Assembly (NCBI RefSeq): GCF_028471945.1
Contig: NZ_CP110128.1
Span: 1,910,501 to 1,974,500 of the forward strand
DNA: 64,000 nt
Direction of reading: 5' to 3'
Origin: Pseudomonas sp. WJP1
GTDB taxonomy: Bacteria > Pseudomonadota > Gammaproteobacteria > Pseudomonadales > Pseudomonadaceae
The position numbers and the translations under genes were made by a program. The notes beneath the pieces were generated by a model, which had not been told where the DNA came from, made no database searches, and saw only the letters and a program-made list of their open reading frames with translations. Below, one piece after another: positions 36,550 to 46,172 of this stretch; the stretch's first letter is position 1, and every line of letters starts with the position of its first letter.

Positions 36550-36743
36550 GGCCGGGTGCTCCTTGTGGCGGATTCTTCGGGGGTCTCGGCTTGTGGTTCA
36601 TCGGCGAAGGGCAGCAGGCGCGCTTCGGCAAATTGCGGGTTGCGCTTGGCGTTGAACACCCACAGCGTCAGGCCGACGAAGGCCACGAACACCACGACGG
36701 TGCCCAGGCCGCGGATCATTCCAGTGCTCATTTCAACGACCAT
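36546..36743 (-). CDS. ccoQ2: cbb3-type oxidase small subunit CcoQ, copy 2
   Basis: This 65-residue protein starts at the ATG at 36743, which has AGAGGTG 5 nt upstream; a later ATG at 36731 has no such site. One membrane helix ([17 protein letters not shown]) is followed by [17 protein letters not shown]. It lies between ccoO2 and ccoP2. The tail is longer than in copy 1. Confidence 0.9.
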   Translation of the reverse strand: MVVEMSTGMIRGLGTVVVFVAFVGLTLWVFNAKRNPQFAEARLLPFADEPQAETPEESATRSTRP

Positions 36744-36746
36744 GGT

Positions 36747-37355
36747 TCACCTCTTGCTCTTGATCGCAGTGCCGAGCACTTGCAGGTAGGCGACCAGCGC
36801 GTCCATTTCGGATTTGCCCTTGAGCGAAGCGACGGCGCCGCTGATGTCCTCGTCGGTGTACGGCACGCCCAGCGTGCGCATGGTCTTGAGCTTGGTTTCG
36901 GTATGGCCGCTGTCGACCGGGTTGGCCACCAGCCACGGGTAGGCCGGCATCTTCGATTCCGGCACCACGTTGCGCGGGTTGTACAAGTGCGCTCGGTGCC
37001 AGTCATCGGAGTAGCGCGCGCCCACCCGGGCCAGGTCCGGACCGGTGCGTTTCGAACCCCAGAGGAACGGGTGATCCCACACGCTTTCACCGGCCACCGA
37101 GTAGTGCCCGTAGCGTTCGGTCTCGGCGCGAAACGGGCGGATCATCTGTGAGTGGCAACCGACACAGCCTTCGCGGATATAGATGTCGCGGCCTTCCAGT
37201 TGCAGTGCGGTGTAGGGCTTCATGCCTTCCACCGGTTTGTTGGTCACGTCCTGGAAGAACAGCGGGACGATCTGGGTCAGGCCGCCGATGCTCACGGCCA
37301 GGATCATCAGCAGCAGCAACAGGCCGACGTTTTTCTCGATTGTTTCGTGTTTCAT
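36747..37355 (-). CDS. ccoO2: cbb3-type cytochrome c oxidase subunit II (monohaem), copy 2
   Basis: This 202-residue protein is the same length as copy 1 and nearly identical in its core. It has the N-terminal membrane helix, one haem c site (CVGCHSQM) and [18 protein letters not shown]. It follows ccoN2 by 10 bp and precedes ccoQ2 by 3 bp. Confidence 0.95.
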   Translation of the reverse strand: MKHETIEKNVGLLLLLMILAVSIGGLTQIVPLFFQDVTNKPVEGMKPYTALQLEGRDIYIREGCVGCHSQMIRPFRAETERYGHYSVAGESVWDHPFLWGSKRTGPDLARVGARYSDDWHRAHLYNPRNVVPESKMPAYPWLVANPVDSGHTETKLKTMRTLGVPYTDEDISGAVASLKGKSEMDALVAYLQVLGTAIKSKR

Positions 37356-37365
37356 GGCGGACTCC

Positions 37366-38790
37366 TCAGGCCATCTGCGCGGCAGCGACGACGTCGGCAG
37401 GCTGCGAGGCCCGCACGGTGCGCCAGGTGTTGTAGGCCATCAGCAACATGCCGCTGAGGAAGATCGCCCCGCCCACCAGCCGCACGACGAAGCCCGGATG
37501 GCTGGCCACCAGGGTTTCGACGAAGGAGTAGGTCAGCGTGCCGTCCTCGTTCACCGCACGCCACATCAGGCCCTGGGCAATGCCGTTGACCCACATCGAG
37601 GCGATGTACAGCACGGTGCCGATGGTGGCGAGCCAGAAGTGCGCGTTGATCAGACCGATGCTGTGCATCTGCTCGCGGCCGAAGACTTTCGGGATCATGT
37701 GGTACAGCGCGCCGATGGAGATCATCGCCACCCAGCCGAGTGCGCCGGCGTGTACGTGGCCGATGGTCCAGTCGGTGTAGTGGGAGAGGGCGTTGACCGT
37801 CTTGATCGCCATCATCGGCCCTTCGAAGGTCGACATGCCGTAGAACGCCAGCGACACGACGAGGAAACGCAGGATCGGGTCGCTGCGCAGCTTATGCCAG
37901 GCGCCTGACAGGGTCATCATGCCGTTGATCATCCCGCCCCAGCTCGGCGCCAGCAGAATCAGCGACATCACCATGCCCAGCGACTGCGCCCAGTCCGGCA
38001 AGGCGGTGTAGTGCAAGTGGTGGGGGCCGGCCCAGATGTACAGGGTGATCAGTGCCCAGAAGTGCACGATCGACAGGCGATAGGAATACACCGGGCGCTC
38101 GGCCTGTTTCGGCACGAAGTAATACATCATCCCGAGGAAACCGGCGGTGAGGAAAAAGCCTACGGCGTTGTGGCCGTACCACCATTGCACCATCGCATCG
38201 GTGGCACCCGAGTACAGCGAGTAGGACTTGGTGAAGCTGACTGGCAATTCCATGTTGTTGACGATGTGCAGGATCGCCACGGTGACGATGAAGCCACCGA
38301 AGAACCAGTTACCGACATAGATGTGCTTGGTCTTGCGCTGCATGATCGTGCCAAAGAACACGATGGCGTAGGCGACCCAGACGATGGTGATCAGGATGTC
38401 GATCGGCCATTCCAGCTCGGCGTATTCCTTGGAACTGGTGTAGCCCAATGGCAGGCTGATCGCCGCCAGGACAATCACCAATTGCCAGCCCCAGAAACAG
38501 AACGCGGCGATTTTCGGTGCAAACAGCTGGGCCTGGCAGGTGCGTTGCACCGAGTAGAACGAGCTGGCGAACAGGGCGCAGCCACCGAAAGCGAAGATCA
38601 CCGCGTTGGTGTGCAGCGGGCGCAGGCGGCCGAAGCTGGTCCAGGGCAAATTGAAGTTGAGTTCGGGCCAGACCAACTGGGCCGCGAGAAAAACCCCGAG
38701 CCCCATGCCGACGATGCCCCACACCACCGTCATAATGGCGAATTGGCGGACCACCTTATAGTTGTAGGCGGTACTGATAGAAGTGTTCAT
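37366..38790 (-). CDS. ccoN2: cbb3-type cytochrome c oxidase catalytic subunit I, copy 2
   Basis: The ATG at 38790 follows GGGGAACC; the product is 474 residues, six fewer than copy 1 because of the N-terminus and the end. The histidine-bearing helices and the oxidase core match copy 1 closely. It heads the ccoN2-O2-Q2-P2 operon. In P. aeruginosa the operon in this distal position is the one most strongly controlled by Anr; here a near-perfect Anr box lies 120-133 bp upstream. Confidence 0.96.
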   Translation of the reverse strand: MNTSISTAYNYKVVRQFAIMTVVWGIVGMGLGVFLAAQLVWPELNFNLPWTSFGRLRPLHTNAVIFAFGGCALFASSFYSVQRTCQAQLFAPKIAAFCFWGWQLVIVLAAISLPLGYTSSKEYAELEWPIDILITIVWVAYAIVFFGTIMQRKTKHIYVGNWFFGGFIVTVAILHIVNNMELPVSFTKSYSLYSGATDAMVQWWYGHNAVGFFLTAGFLGMMYYFVPKQAERPVYSYRLSIVHFWALITLYIWAGPHHLHYTALPDWAQSLGMVMSLILLAPSWGGMINGMMTLSGAWHKLRSDPILRFLVVSLAFYGMSTFEGPMMAIKTVNALSHYTDWTIGHVHAGALGWVAMISIGALYHMIPKVFGREQMHSIGLINAHFWLATIGTVLYIASMWVNGIAQGLMWRAVNEDGTLTYSFVETLVASHPGFVVRLVGGAIFLSGMLLMAYNTWRTVRASQPADVVAAAQMA

Positions 38791-38884
38791 GGTTCCCCAT
38801 CCACGGTTCAGCCGAAGTGGGCGCGCAGCGCTTGGCAACGTCCCCTTCGCCTGGAGTTATAGGCAGACTAAAAGCGAGGCAAGC

Positions 38885-39586
38885 ATGGACAAACAGCACA
38901 AGGCCGGTATTGACGGGGATCAATGGGCGCAGTGCGTACGCGAACAGGGATGGCTGTGGGATGCGGCTTCGGGCAAGGCCTCGGCGACCCTGATCCTGGC
39001 CCACGGCGCCGGTGCGCCGATGGACAGTGACTGGATGAACGACATGGCTGCACGCCTCGCCGATCAAGGCGTCAACGTATTGCGCTTCGAATTTCCGTAC
39101 ATGGTGCAGCGGCGTGTCGATGGCGGCAAACGCCCGCCCAATCCAATGCCAAAGTTGCTGGAATGCTGGCGCGAGGTGTATGCCCAGGTGCGACGCCATG
39201 TCACTGGGCCCTTGGCCATTGGCGGCAAGTCCATGGGCGGGCGGGCGGCCAGCCTTCTCGCCGATGAACTGGGAGCCGATGCGTTGGTGTGCCTGGGCTA
39301 TCCGTTTTATGCGGTGGGCAAGCCCGAGAAACCGCGGGTGGAACATCTGGCGGCGCTGAAGACCCGTACGCTGATCGTGCAGGGTGAGCGCGATGCGTTG
39401 GGCAATCGTGAGGCGGTCGAGGGCTACACGCTGTCACCGAGTATCGAGGTGTTATGGCTGGAGGCGGGGGATCATGATTTGAAGCCGTTGAAGGCTTCGG
39501 GGTTTACCCATGAGCAGCATTTGGCGACTGCGGCGACTGCGGCGACTGCGGCGACTGCGGCGAGTCGGGTGGCTGCGTTTCTGTAG
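38885..39586 (+). CDS. Alpha/beta-hydrolase, KANL3/Tex30-like
   Basis: The 233-residue protein starts at the ATG at 38885 (GAGG 6 nt upstream). It has a hydrolase core: TLILAHGAGAPMDSDWM, the nucleophile elbow GGKSMGGRAAS (serine in GKSMGG), LVCLGYPFYAVGKP, and a likely catalytic histidine in AGDHDLKPL. The substrate is unknown. Its first codons contain an Anr box that serves the divergent ccoN2 operon. The C-terminus ends in an Ala-Thr-Ala repeat coded by a 9-bp tandem repeat that overlaps the end of the toxin gene on the other strand. Confidence 0.88.
   Translation: MDKQHKAGIDGDQWAQCVREQGWLWDAASGKASATLILAHGAGAPMDSDWMNDMAARLADQGVNVLRFEFPYMVQRRVDGGKRPPNPMPKLLECWREVYAQVRRHVTGPLAIGGKSMGGRAASLLADELGADALVCLGYPFYAVGKPEKPRVEHLAALKTRTLIVQGERDALGNREAVEGYTLSPSIEVLWLEAGDHDLKPLKASGFTHEQHLATAATAATAATAASRVAAFL
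38910..38923 (-). promoter_or_regulatory. Anr box for ccoN2 within the divergent hydrolase gene
   Basis: TTGAC-GGGG-ATCAA keeps nine of ten positions of TTGAT-N4-ATCAA. It lies at codons 9-13 of the hydrolase, with its centre about 127 bp before the ccoN2 start. Confidence 0.65.
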
Positions 39587-39872
39587 GGTACTCGTCCCGA
39601 AAGGCGTCATAGGCATAGATCAGCCAAAAGTCATTGTCAGGGTCATTGACCAATGCTGTGTGGTAATACTGGCGGTTGATTTTCGCCCATCGCGTTTGAA
39701 TCGCTTGAGTGCTCGCCAAGTGGATGTGATGCATGTCGCTCAGATCGAGCCGTTCGTCCCGCCCGAAAATTGCCGGCAGTTCTCCGCACACTTTGTAGTT
39801 GTAAAAGTGTGCAGCGAAGTTCTGCCAGTTACGTATTTGTTCGAAAAGCGCAGAGATTGTGACGGTTGGCAT
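39504..39872 (-). CDS. Type II toxin, YafO family (mRNA interferase)
   Basis: This 122-residue protein carries the YafO pattern: FAAHFYNYKVCGELPAIFGRD (residues about 19-39), then HHIHLAS and a tyrosine- and acid-rich end (LIYAYDAFRDEYP). E. coli YafO cleaves mRNA on the ribosome. The final 20 residues are PDSP followed by repeated Gln-Ser-Pro, coded by a 9-bp tandem repeat and absent from YafO. It starts 6 bp after the small antitoxin-candidate gene. It overlaps the convergent hydrolase gene by 83 bp. No yafN (Phd/YefM) homologue is present. Confidence 0.72.
   Translation of the reverse strand: MPTVTISALFEQIRNWQNFAAHFYNYKVCGELPAIFGRDERLDLSDMHHIHLASTQAIQTRWAKINRQYYHTALVNDPDNDFWLIYAYDAFRDEYPTETQPPDSPQSPQSPQSPQSPNAAHG
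39523..39558. repeat. Tandem repeat, four copies of a 9-bp unit, in two overlapping genes
   Basis: Unit GGCGACTGC occurs four times with a partial fifth. It codes Ala-Thr-Ala in the hydrolase (plus) and Pro-Gln-Ser in the toxin (minus). Nine bp is three codons on both strands, so copy changes keep both frames. Confidence 0.9.
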
Positions 39873-39878
39873 CCAAGC

Positions 39879-40022
39879 CTACTTTGTAATAGGTAGCCTG
39901 CCAGTGATCACAAATTTATCGAACACTTTCTGCCCATCACGCGCGGCTTGCCGAACATCAAGGAATGTCAGCTCATCGCGGACAGCCTTTTTGTTGGGTT
40001 TGTCCTTTTTGGTGGTGGCCAT
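39879..40022 (-). CDS. Candidate antitoxin, 47 residues
   Basis: This frame encodes MATTKKDKPNKKAVRDEL, then TFLDVRQAARDGQKVFDKFVIT, ending GRLPITK. It has an ideal ribosome site, GGAGG, 5 nt before the ATG. It stops 6 bp before the YafO-like toxin and is on the same strand, the order of a toxin-antitoxin operon. The N-terminus is lysine-rich and the rest could form one or two helices. It is about half the length of YafN and has no Phd/YefM DNA-binding fold. An upstream ATG at 40049 would add nine residues but lacks a good site. Confidence 0.6.
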   Translation of the reverse strand: MATTKKDKPNKKAVRDELTFLDVRQAARDGQKVFDKFVITGRLPITK

Positions 40023-40137
40023 CGGAGCCTCCGAAGGTTGTGTATTCATACTGACCAGCTTATGTGATTAAGTTTTTACCGGCAAACGATAGAGTTCGGC
40101 TCCGAGGCGCACAAGTCGGCGGCTTCTGGCAAATTTG

Positions 40138-40151
40138 TAGGCAGGTGCCTA
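40138..40151. promoter_or_regulatory. Palindrome upstream of the toxin-antitoxin pair
   Basis: TAGGCA-GG-TGCCTA is a perfect inverted repeat about 120 bp before the antitoxin-candidate start, a possible operator. No clear -10/-35 pair was fixed. Confidence 0.35.
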
Positions 40152-40215
40152 TAGGTGTGTAGTCTGGGTATCGTCGCCAGTAGCCCTGGCTGGCGACATC
40201 AATTTCAGATGGGCA

Positions 40216-40247
40216 ATAAAAAACCCGGAAGCCTTCGCAGTCCGGGT
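40216..40247 (-). terminator. Rho-independent terminator after aer
   Basis: On the minus strand ACCCGGA pairs with TCCGGGT and is followed by a T-run (A-tract at 40217-40223 on plus). Confidence 0.87.
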
Positions 40248-40266
40248 CTTGTTCTGCCAGCATCAA

Positions 40267-41832
40267 TCAGCGGTTAAACCGCTCCACCAACGAATACTGG
40301 GTATTCGCCGTCTTGGTCAGCTCTTCACTCAACAGCGCCGAGTTCTGGGCCTGTTCCGAGGTCTGGTCCGCCAGTGCCGAGATGTTGCTGATGTTGCGGC
40401 TGATTTCTTCGGCCACGGCACTTTGCTCTTCGGTCGCGGCGGCGATCTGGGTGGTCATGTCGGTGATGTTGGCGACCGCTTCACTGATCCCCACCAGGGC
40501 CTGATCCGCTTCCAGTACCCGCGCCACGCCTTCTTCGGCCTGGCGATGCCCGGCTTCCATGGTTTGCACCGCGGTGCCCGCGGTTTGCTGGAGCTTGGCG
40601 ATCAGGGCGTGGATCTGCCCGGTGGATTCGCTGGTGCGTTGGGCCAGCTGGCGAACTTCGTCGGCCACTACCGCAAAACCACGACCCATCTCGCCGGCAC
40701 GCGCCGCTTCAATGGCCGCGTTCAGTGCCAGCAGGTTGGTCTGGTCGGCGATGCCTTTGATCACGTCGACCACGCCGCCGATTTCGTTGCTGTCCTTGGC
40801 CAGTTGCGTCACGGTCAGGCCGGTCTCGCCCACCACCACCGAGAGGCGCTGAATAGCTTCGCGTGTTTCCCCGGCGATGTCGCGGCCGCGCCCGGTCAGG
40901 CGGTTGGCTTCCTGGGTAGCGTCAGCGGTGCGTTGCACGTGGCTGGCGACTTCCTGGGTGGTGGCGGCCATCTGGTTGACGGCGGTGGCCACCTGTTCGG
41001 TCTCGATGCGTTGGCGTTCAAGGCCGCTGGAGCTGTTGTGCGCCAGGGCGTCGGATTGCTTCGCCTGGTCGGTCAGGTGCTCGGCGGTGTCCTGCAGGCG
41101 GGTCAGGCAGGTTTTCAGGCGGGCTTCCTGGCTGAGGATCGACATTTCCAGGCGTGCCTGGGCGCCGCGGCTGTCGGTGTACATCTGCGCGATCAGCGGG
41201 TCGGACGTGGTCTGCTCGGCCAGGCGCAGCAAACGCTTGATGCCGCGTTGCTGCCAGCCCAGGCCCAACAGGCCCAGCGGCACCGAAAGAGCGGCCGCCA
41301 GGGCAAAGCCCCACTGCGAGTTCAGTGTCGCGCCGATCATGAAGCTCAACTGGCTGACCAGGATGAAAGGCAGCCAGTCCTGCAGGACCGGCAACCATTT
41401 ATCGGTAGCGGGGATGGCGGGCTTGCCCTGGTTGATGCGTTGGTAGAGCGCTTCGGCGCGGCGAATCTGTTCGGCGGTGGGCTTGACCCGCACCGACTCG
41501 TAACCGATGACCTGATTGCCCTCGAAGACCGGTGTCACATAGGCGTTAACCCAGTAGTGGTCACCGTTCTTGCAGCGATTCTTGACAATGCCCATCCATG
41601 GCAAGCCTTGTTTGAGTGTGTCCCACATGTGCGCGAAGACCGCAGCGGGCACATCTGGGTGACGCACCAGGTTATGCGGCGCCCGGATCAGTTCCTCACG
41701 CGAAAACCCGCTGATCTCGACGAAAGCGTCGTTGCAGTAGGTGATCATGCCCTTGGCATCGGTGGTGGAGATCAACCGTTGCTGAGCCGGAAAGGTCCGT
41801 TCGCGTTGGGTGATGGGCTGGTTATTACGCAT
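40267..41832 (-). CDS. aer: Aerotaxis receptor Aer (PAS-type methyl-accepting chemotaxis protein)
   Basis: The 521-residue receptor has an N-terminal PAS domain (residues about 20-120, with [19 protein letters not shown]), which in Aer binds FAD and senses redox or oxygen. A membrane-anchor region follows ([14 protein letters not shown] and [20 protein letters not shown]), then a long coiled-coil signalling domain with the highly conserved tip [19 protein letters not shown] and [14 protein letters not shown]. It lacks a periplasmic ligand domain. The gene lies one small cluster away from the cbb3 genes and anr, so behaviour and respiration genes for low oxygen sit together. Confidence 0.93.
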   Translation of the reverse strand: MRNNQPITQRERTFPAQQRLISTTDAKGMITYCNDAFVEISGFSREELIRAPHNLVRHPDVPAAVFAHMWDTLKQGLPWMGIVKNRCKNGDHYWVNAYVTPVFEGNQVIGYESVRVKPTAEQIRRAEALYQRINQGKPAIPATDKWLPVLQDWLPFILVSQLSFMIGATLNSQWGFALAAALSVPLGLLGLGWQQRGIKRLLRLAEQTTSDPLIAQMYTDSRGAQARLEMSILSQEARLKTCLTRLQDTAEHLTDQAKQSDALAHNSSSGLERQRIETEQVATAVNQMAATTQEVASHVQRTADATQEANRLTGRGRDIAGETREAIQRLSVVVGETGLTVTQLAKDSNEIGGVVDVIKGIADQTNLLALNAAIEAARAGEMGRGFAVVADEVRQLAQRTSESTGQIHALIAKLQQTAGTAVQTMEAGHRQAEEGVARVLEADQALVGISEAVANITDMTTQIAAATEEQSAVAEEISRNISNISALADQTSEQAQNSALLSEELTKTANTQYSLVERFNR

Positions 41833-41935
41833 ATTTTTTAATCCACAAGGCTCTCAAGTGCTGTATCGGCATCATTAGCGATTTGTTGAGATTATTTTTC
41901 GATAATTAATGACGCGTCGCAAAATGACCATTGCG

Positions 41936-42724
41936 TCAGCCAGCCATCGGATACGTGAACAATCCGAAGTGCAGCAGGTTCAAGCCAAAGTGTGTGGCGA
42001 TGGCGGCTGCCAGGCCGCCGAAGCGATATGCCAGTCCGTAGCCAACGCCCGCCAGGCTGGCCAGCACTGTCCATTCCCAGCCAGCGCCCCAATGTGCAAG
42101 CCCGAACAGCAGCGAAGCGATCAGCAGGGCAATGTGGTCGCCATGGGGCAGGTGTTCGAAGCGCCGGCTCAGGCCGCCTTGCAGGTAGCCACGAAACAAG
42201 GCTTCTTCTACCACCGTCACCAGCAGGAGGTTGTTATTGAGCCATAGCCATGCTTGTGCCGGCCATTTTGGTGACCATTGCACGATGCCCAGCAACCAGG
42301 CTCCCGCTAGCGTGACGAATGCGGTCAGGCTCAGCGCCAAGGCGCTTGCCTTTACAACCTGTGCCAGCGAGTGCCGCCCGACGATCCATGGGCATACGAG
42401 CAGTAGCCAGAAGCCAATCAGCGGTTTGTCCAGATTGAGGTTCATTGAGAAGGGGACGGCGTTCTCGGTAAAGCGAACCTGGTCGATCATCCTGGCGTTG
42501 TAGAACCCCGGCCACCAATGGAGAGCAAGGGCGAGGGTCAGGAGGATGAACAGTGCATGGCCGAGGTATTGACCGTAGTGAAAGCGTTGTTGCCGGGCGG
42601 CAAAGCCGGCTAGCAGCAAGAGGATGATAGCGGTGCTTGCGTGGATGGTCAGTTGACCATAGGTGAGTGCCAGGACGTACCCGGCAGACAGGAGTGTCAG
42701 GTACGGCCAGGGCAACACGAGCAT
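41936..42724 (-). CDS. CPBP-family intramembrane metalloprotease (CAAX protease-like)
   Basis: This 262-residue protein has about seven hydrophobic segments and the CPBP motifs in order: EEALFRGYLQ (metal-binding Glu pair and Arg), FGLAHWG (His) and HFGLNLLHF (His/Asn). Bacterial members cleave within membranes or support peptide modification and immunity; the substrate here is unknown. No peptide-synthesis genes lie beside it, so I give no role. The ATG at 42724 is close to the end of a gene-free stretch and has GGAA upstream. Confidence 0.87.
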   Translation of the reverse strand: MLVLPWPYLTLLSAGYVLALTYGQLTIHASTAIILLLLAGFAARQQRFHYGQYLGHALFILLTLALALHWWPGFYNARMIDQVRFTENAVPFSMNLNLDKPLIGFWLLLVCPWIVGRHSLAQVVKASALALSLTAFVTLAGAWLLGIVQWSPKWPAQAWLWLNNNLLLVTVVEEALFRGYLQGGLSRRFEHLPHGDHIALLIASLLFGLAHWGAGWEWTVLASLAGVGYGLAYRFGGLAAAIATHFGLNLLHFGLFTYPMAG

Positions 42725-42781
42725 GAAGGGTTCCTTGTTAGGTCGAACATCCTTCTGAGTGCGTCAGCACAAGAGCGAGGG

Positions 42782-43045
42782 TCAATGAACGGCCGATGAC
42801 CCTGGGACTGGAACGCGATCAAACCTGGAGACCTCTTTGATCCAGAATCGCCGATATTCAGTTTGGTCCGGCGGCAACGGCTTGTGATTTGACCAGGCGT
42901 GTCCTGTTTTCAAGCTTTCGCGATACGCTTCCCACTCTTTTTCCTCGGCGATTTCCTTCGCCCTTTTCTCGTCATCGAACCAACCAAGAACATAAACTTC
43001 GCCTTGATCAATGCCATGCTCGATCAATAGATAGATCTCTTTCAT
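42782..43045 (-). CDS. Small hypothetical protein
   Basis: This 87-residue protein is not recognised. It has a compact alpha/beta-looking N-terminus (EIYLLIEHGIDQGEVYVLGWF), a charged helix (DDEKRAKEIAEEKEWEAYRE) and a tail with TEYRRFWIKEVSRF. The ribosome site is only GGG about 8 nt upstream. Composition is typical of a soluble protein. It stands alone between the CPBP gene and acnA on the same strand, with a lower GC content than its neighbours. Confidence 0.6.
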   Translation of the reverse strand: MKEIYLLIEHGIDQGEVYVLGWFDDEKRAKEIAEEKEWEAYRESLKTGHAWSNHKPLPPDQTEYRRFWIKEVSRFDRVPVPGSSAVH

Positions 43046-43152
43046 ACGCTAAACCCATAACCACAAACTCTAGAAACACCCTACCACAGCGTATTGTCCT
43101 GACTATCGGCAGGTATTTTCATTTCTTGAACTCATGCATAGGCAGGGGAGCG

Positions 43153-43184
43153 TCAGGCGCCGTTGCCGAACAAGCAGCGCCTGA
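43153..43184. terminator. Stem-loop downstream of acnA
   Basis: TCAGGCGC at 43153-43160 and GCGCCTGA at 43177-43184 form an 8-bp stem. There is no T-run on the minus strand, so termination strength is doubtful. Confidence 0.4.
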
Positions 43185-43209
43185 AGCATCAACACTTATC
43201 GTCACGTGG

Positions 43210-45951
43210 TTATGACGCAATCAATTGCCGCAGCACGTAGTGCAAGATCCCCCCCGACTTGAAGTATTCCACCTCGTTGAGCGTGTCGATCCGGCACAGC
43301 ACTTCGATTTTTTCACGGTTGCCGTTTTCCCGGGTGATGACCAGGGTCAGGTTCATCCTCGGTGTCAGTTCGACGCCGGTGAGGCCGAGGATGTCCAGGG
43401 TTTCGCGGCCGGTCAGGTTCAGGCTCTTGCGGTTCTGGTCGAGCTTGAACTGCAGGGGCAGCACGCCCATGCCCACCAGGTTGGAGCGGTGGATGCGTTC
43501 GAAGCTTTCGGCGATGACCGCCTTGATCCCCAGCAGGTTGGTGCCCTTGGCGGCCCAGTCGCGGCTTGAACCGGTGCCGTATTCCTGGCCGGCGATCACC
43601 ACCAGCGGGGTGCCCGCCGCTTGATAGCGCATCGCGGCGTCGTAGATCGCCAGTTTCTCACCGGTGGGGATGTATAAGGTGTTGCCGCCTTCCTCGCCGT
43701 GGAGCATTTCGTTGCGGATGCGGATATTGGCGAAGGTGCCGCGCATCATCACCTGGTGGTTGCCGCGGCGTGAGCCGTAGGAGTTGAAGTCGCGTGGTTC
43801 CACGCCTTTTTCGCGCAGGTAGTGGCCTGCCGGGCTGTCGGCCTTGATGTTGCCGGCGGGGGAGATGTGGTCGGTGGTCACCGAGTCGCCGAGCAGGGCG
43901 AGGATGCGTGCGCCGCTGATGTCCTTGACCACCGGGGGCGGGCCGCCGATGTCGTCGAAGAACGGCGGATGCTGGATGTAGGTCGAGTCGTCCTGCCAGA
44001 CGTAGGTAGCCGCTTGCGGCACTTCGATGGCTTGCCATTGTTCGTCGCCGGCGAACACTTCGGCGTATTCCTTGTGGAACATGGCGGTGTTGACCCGTTC
44101 GACGGCCTCGGCGATTTCCTGGCTGCTGGGCCAGATGTCGCGCAGGTACACCAGTTTGCCGTCCTGGTCTTCGCCCAGGGGCTCTTGGCTGAGGTCGATG
44201 CGTACGGTGCCGGCCAGGGCGTAGGCGACCACCAGCGGCGGCGAGGCCAGCCAGTTGGTTTTCACCAGCGGATGTACCCGGCCCTCGAAGTTGCGGTTGC
44301 CTGACAGCACCGAGGCCACGGTGAGGTCGGCCTTCTGGATGGCTTTTTCGATGGGCTCCGGCAGTGGCCCGGAGTTGCCGATGCAGGTGGTGCAACCATA
44401 ACCGACCAGGGCAAAACCCAGGGCGTCGAGGTACTGCGTCAGGCCGGCCGCCTTGTAGTAGTCGGTGACCACTTTGGAGCCTGGGGCCAGTGAGCTTTTC
44501 ACCCAGGGTTTGCGGCGCAGGCCTTTTTCCACGGCTTTTTTCGCCACCAGCCCGGCCGCCATCATCACGCTCGGGTTGGAGGTGTTGGTGCAGGAGGTGA
44601 TGGCGGCGATCACCACCGCGCCGTTTTTCAGGCGAAGGGTCTGGCCTTCGAACTCGTAGTCCACTTCGCCGGCCATGTCCGCGTTACCTACGGCCACGCC
44701 GCCACCGCCTTCGCTTTCCAGGCGGCCTTCTTCCTTGCTGGTGGGTTTGAGTTGCAGGCCGACGAAGTCGCTGAAGGCTTGGGCGACGTTCGGCAGCGAT
44801 ACGCGGTCCTGCGGGCGCTTGGGCCCGGCCAGGCTGGCTTCGACGCTGGCCAGGTCCAGGGCCAGGCTGTCGGTGAATTGCGGTTCCTTGCCCGGCAGGC
44901 GCCACAGGCCTTGCGCCTTGCTGTAGGCCTCGACCAGTTTCACCGTGGCCTCGGGGCGCCCGGACAGGCGCAGGTAGTTCAGGGTTACGTCGTCTACCGG
45001 GAAAAAGCCGCAGGTGGCGCCGTATTCCGGTGCCATGTTGGCGATGGTCGCGCGGTCGGCCAAAGGCAGGTCGGCCAGGCCGTCGCCGTAGAACTCGACG
45101 AATTTGCCGACCACGCCTTTCTTGCGCAGCATCTGGGTGACGGTCAGCACCAGGTCAGTGGCGGTGATGCCTTCCTTGAGTTTGCCGGTGAGCTTGAAGC
45201 CGATCACTTCGGGAATCAGCATCGACACCGGTTGGCCGAGCATCGCCGCTTCCGCTTCGATGCCGCCGACGCCCCAGCCGAGTACGCCGAGGCCGTTGAT
45301 CATGGTGGTGTGGGAGTCGGTGCCGACCAGGGTGTCGGGGAAGGCGTAGGTGCGGCCGTCTTCGTCCTTGGTCCAGACCGTGCGGCCGAGGTATTCGAGA
45401 TTGACCTGGTGGCAGATGCCCGTGCCCGGTGGCACCACGCTGAAGTTGTCGAAGGCGCTCTGGCCCCAGCGCAGGAAGGCGTATCGCTCGCCGTTGCGCT
45501 GCATTTCGATGTCGACGTTCTGTTCGAACGCGCTGCTGCTGGCGAACTTGTCGACCATCACCGAGTGGTCGATCACCAGGTCCACCGGCGACAATGGGTT
45601 GATGCGCTGCGGGTCGCCGCCGGCCTTGGCCATCGCCGCGCGCATGGCGGCCAGGTCGACCACGGCGGGCACGCCGGTGAAGTCTTGCATCAGCACGCGC
45701 GCCGGGCGGTACTGGATCTCGCGGTCGGAGCGGCGCTCCTTGAGCCAGGCGGCAATGGCCTTGAGGTCGGCACCGGTGACGGTCTTGGCGTCTTCCCAGC
45801 GCAGCAGGTTTTCCAGCAGCACTTTGAGGGACATGGGCAGGGCGTCCAGGTCGCCGAGGCTTCTGGCGGCCTCCGGCAGGCTGTAGTAGTGGTAAAGCTT
45901 GTCGTCGACTTGTAGGGTCTTGAGGGTCTTCAGGCTATCGAGGGACGGCAT
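43210..45951 (-). CDS. acnA: Aconitate hydratase A
   Basis: I start it at the ATG at 45951, which has AGGAG 8 nt upstream; 913 residues is the normal length. The 4Fe-4S cluster ligands are in [12 protein letters not shown] and [12 protein letters not shown]. Other conserved segments are [23 protein letters not shown] and the C-terminal swivel domain [13 protein letters not shown] and [14 protein letters not shown]. It isomerises citrate to isocitrate in the TCA cycle. It is transcribed divergently from rlmM. Confidence 0.97.
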   Translation of the reverse strand: MPSLDSLKTLKTLQVDDKLYHYYSLPEAARSLGDLDALPMSLKVLLENLLRWEDAKTVTGADLKAIAAWLKERRSDREIQYRPARVLMQDFTGVPAVVDLAAMRAAMAKAGGDPQRINPLSPVDLVIDHSVMVDKFASSSAFEQNVDIEMQRNGERYAFLRWGQSAFDNFSVVPPGTGICHQVNLEYLGRTVWTKDEDGRTYAFPDTLVGTDSHTTMINGLGVLGWGVGGIEAEAAMLGQPVSMLIPEVIGFKLTGKLKEGITATDLVLTVTQMLRKKGVVGKFVEFYGDGLADLPLADRATIANMAPEYGATCGFFPVDDVTLNYLRLSGRPEATVKLVEAYSKAQGLWRLPGKEPQFTDSLALDLASVEASLAGPKRPQDRVSLPNVAQAFSDFVGLQLKPTSKEEGRLESEGGGGVAVGNADMAGEVDYEFEGQTLRLKNGAVVIAAITSCTNTSNPSVMMAAGLVAKKAVEKGLRRKPWVKSSLAPGSKVVTDYYKAAGLTQYLDALGFALVGYGCTTCIGNSGPLPEPIEKAIQKADLTVASVLSGNRNFEGRVHPLVKTNWLASPPLVVAYALAGTVRIDLSQEPLGEDQDGKLVYLRDIWPSSQEIAEAVERVNTAMFHKEYAEVFAGDEQWQAIEVPQAATYVWQDDSTYIQHPPFFDDIGGPPPVVKDISGARILALLGDSVTTDHISPAGNIKADSPAGHYLREKGVEPRDFNSYGSRRGNHQVMMRGTFANIRIRNEMLHGEEGGNTLYIPTGEKLAIYDAAMRYQAAGTPLVVIAGQEYGTGSSRDWAAKGTNLLGIKAVIAESFERIHRSNLVGMGVLPLQFKLDQNRKSLNLTGRETLDILGLTGVELTPRMNLTLVITRENGNREKIEVLCRIDTLNEVEYFKSGGILHYVLRQLIAS

Positions 45952-46172
45952 TACGATCACTCCTTTGAGTCCGCACGGCTACGGACTGAGGGAACGGGCA
46001 GAGCACTAAACCTAGCCCTGTTTTAAGTAGCTGGCTAATAACTGGACTCTATGGGCAAGTCCGGGGTTCCGAAGTCGGCTATCATGCGCCGGTTTTCGTG
46101 ACAGGCTTTGCGCCAGCGCAAGTCTGGGCATCGCGCAGTGGTGAATGTTTCGCCATCTGCCCAGGAGTAAGA

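Noticed and set aside
40060..40266. 68-codon minus-strand frame between aer and the toxin-antitoxin pair
   Set aside because: It spans the aer terminator and the palindrome; no ribosome site.
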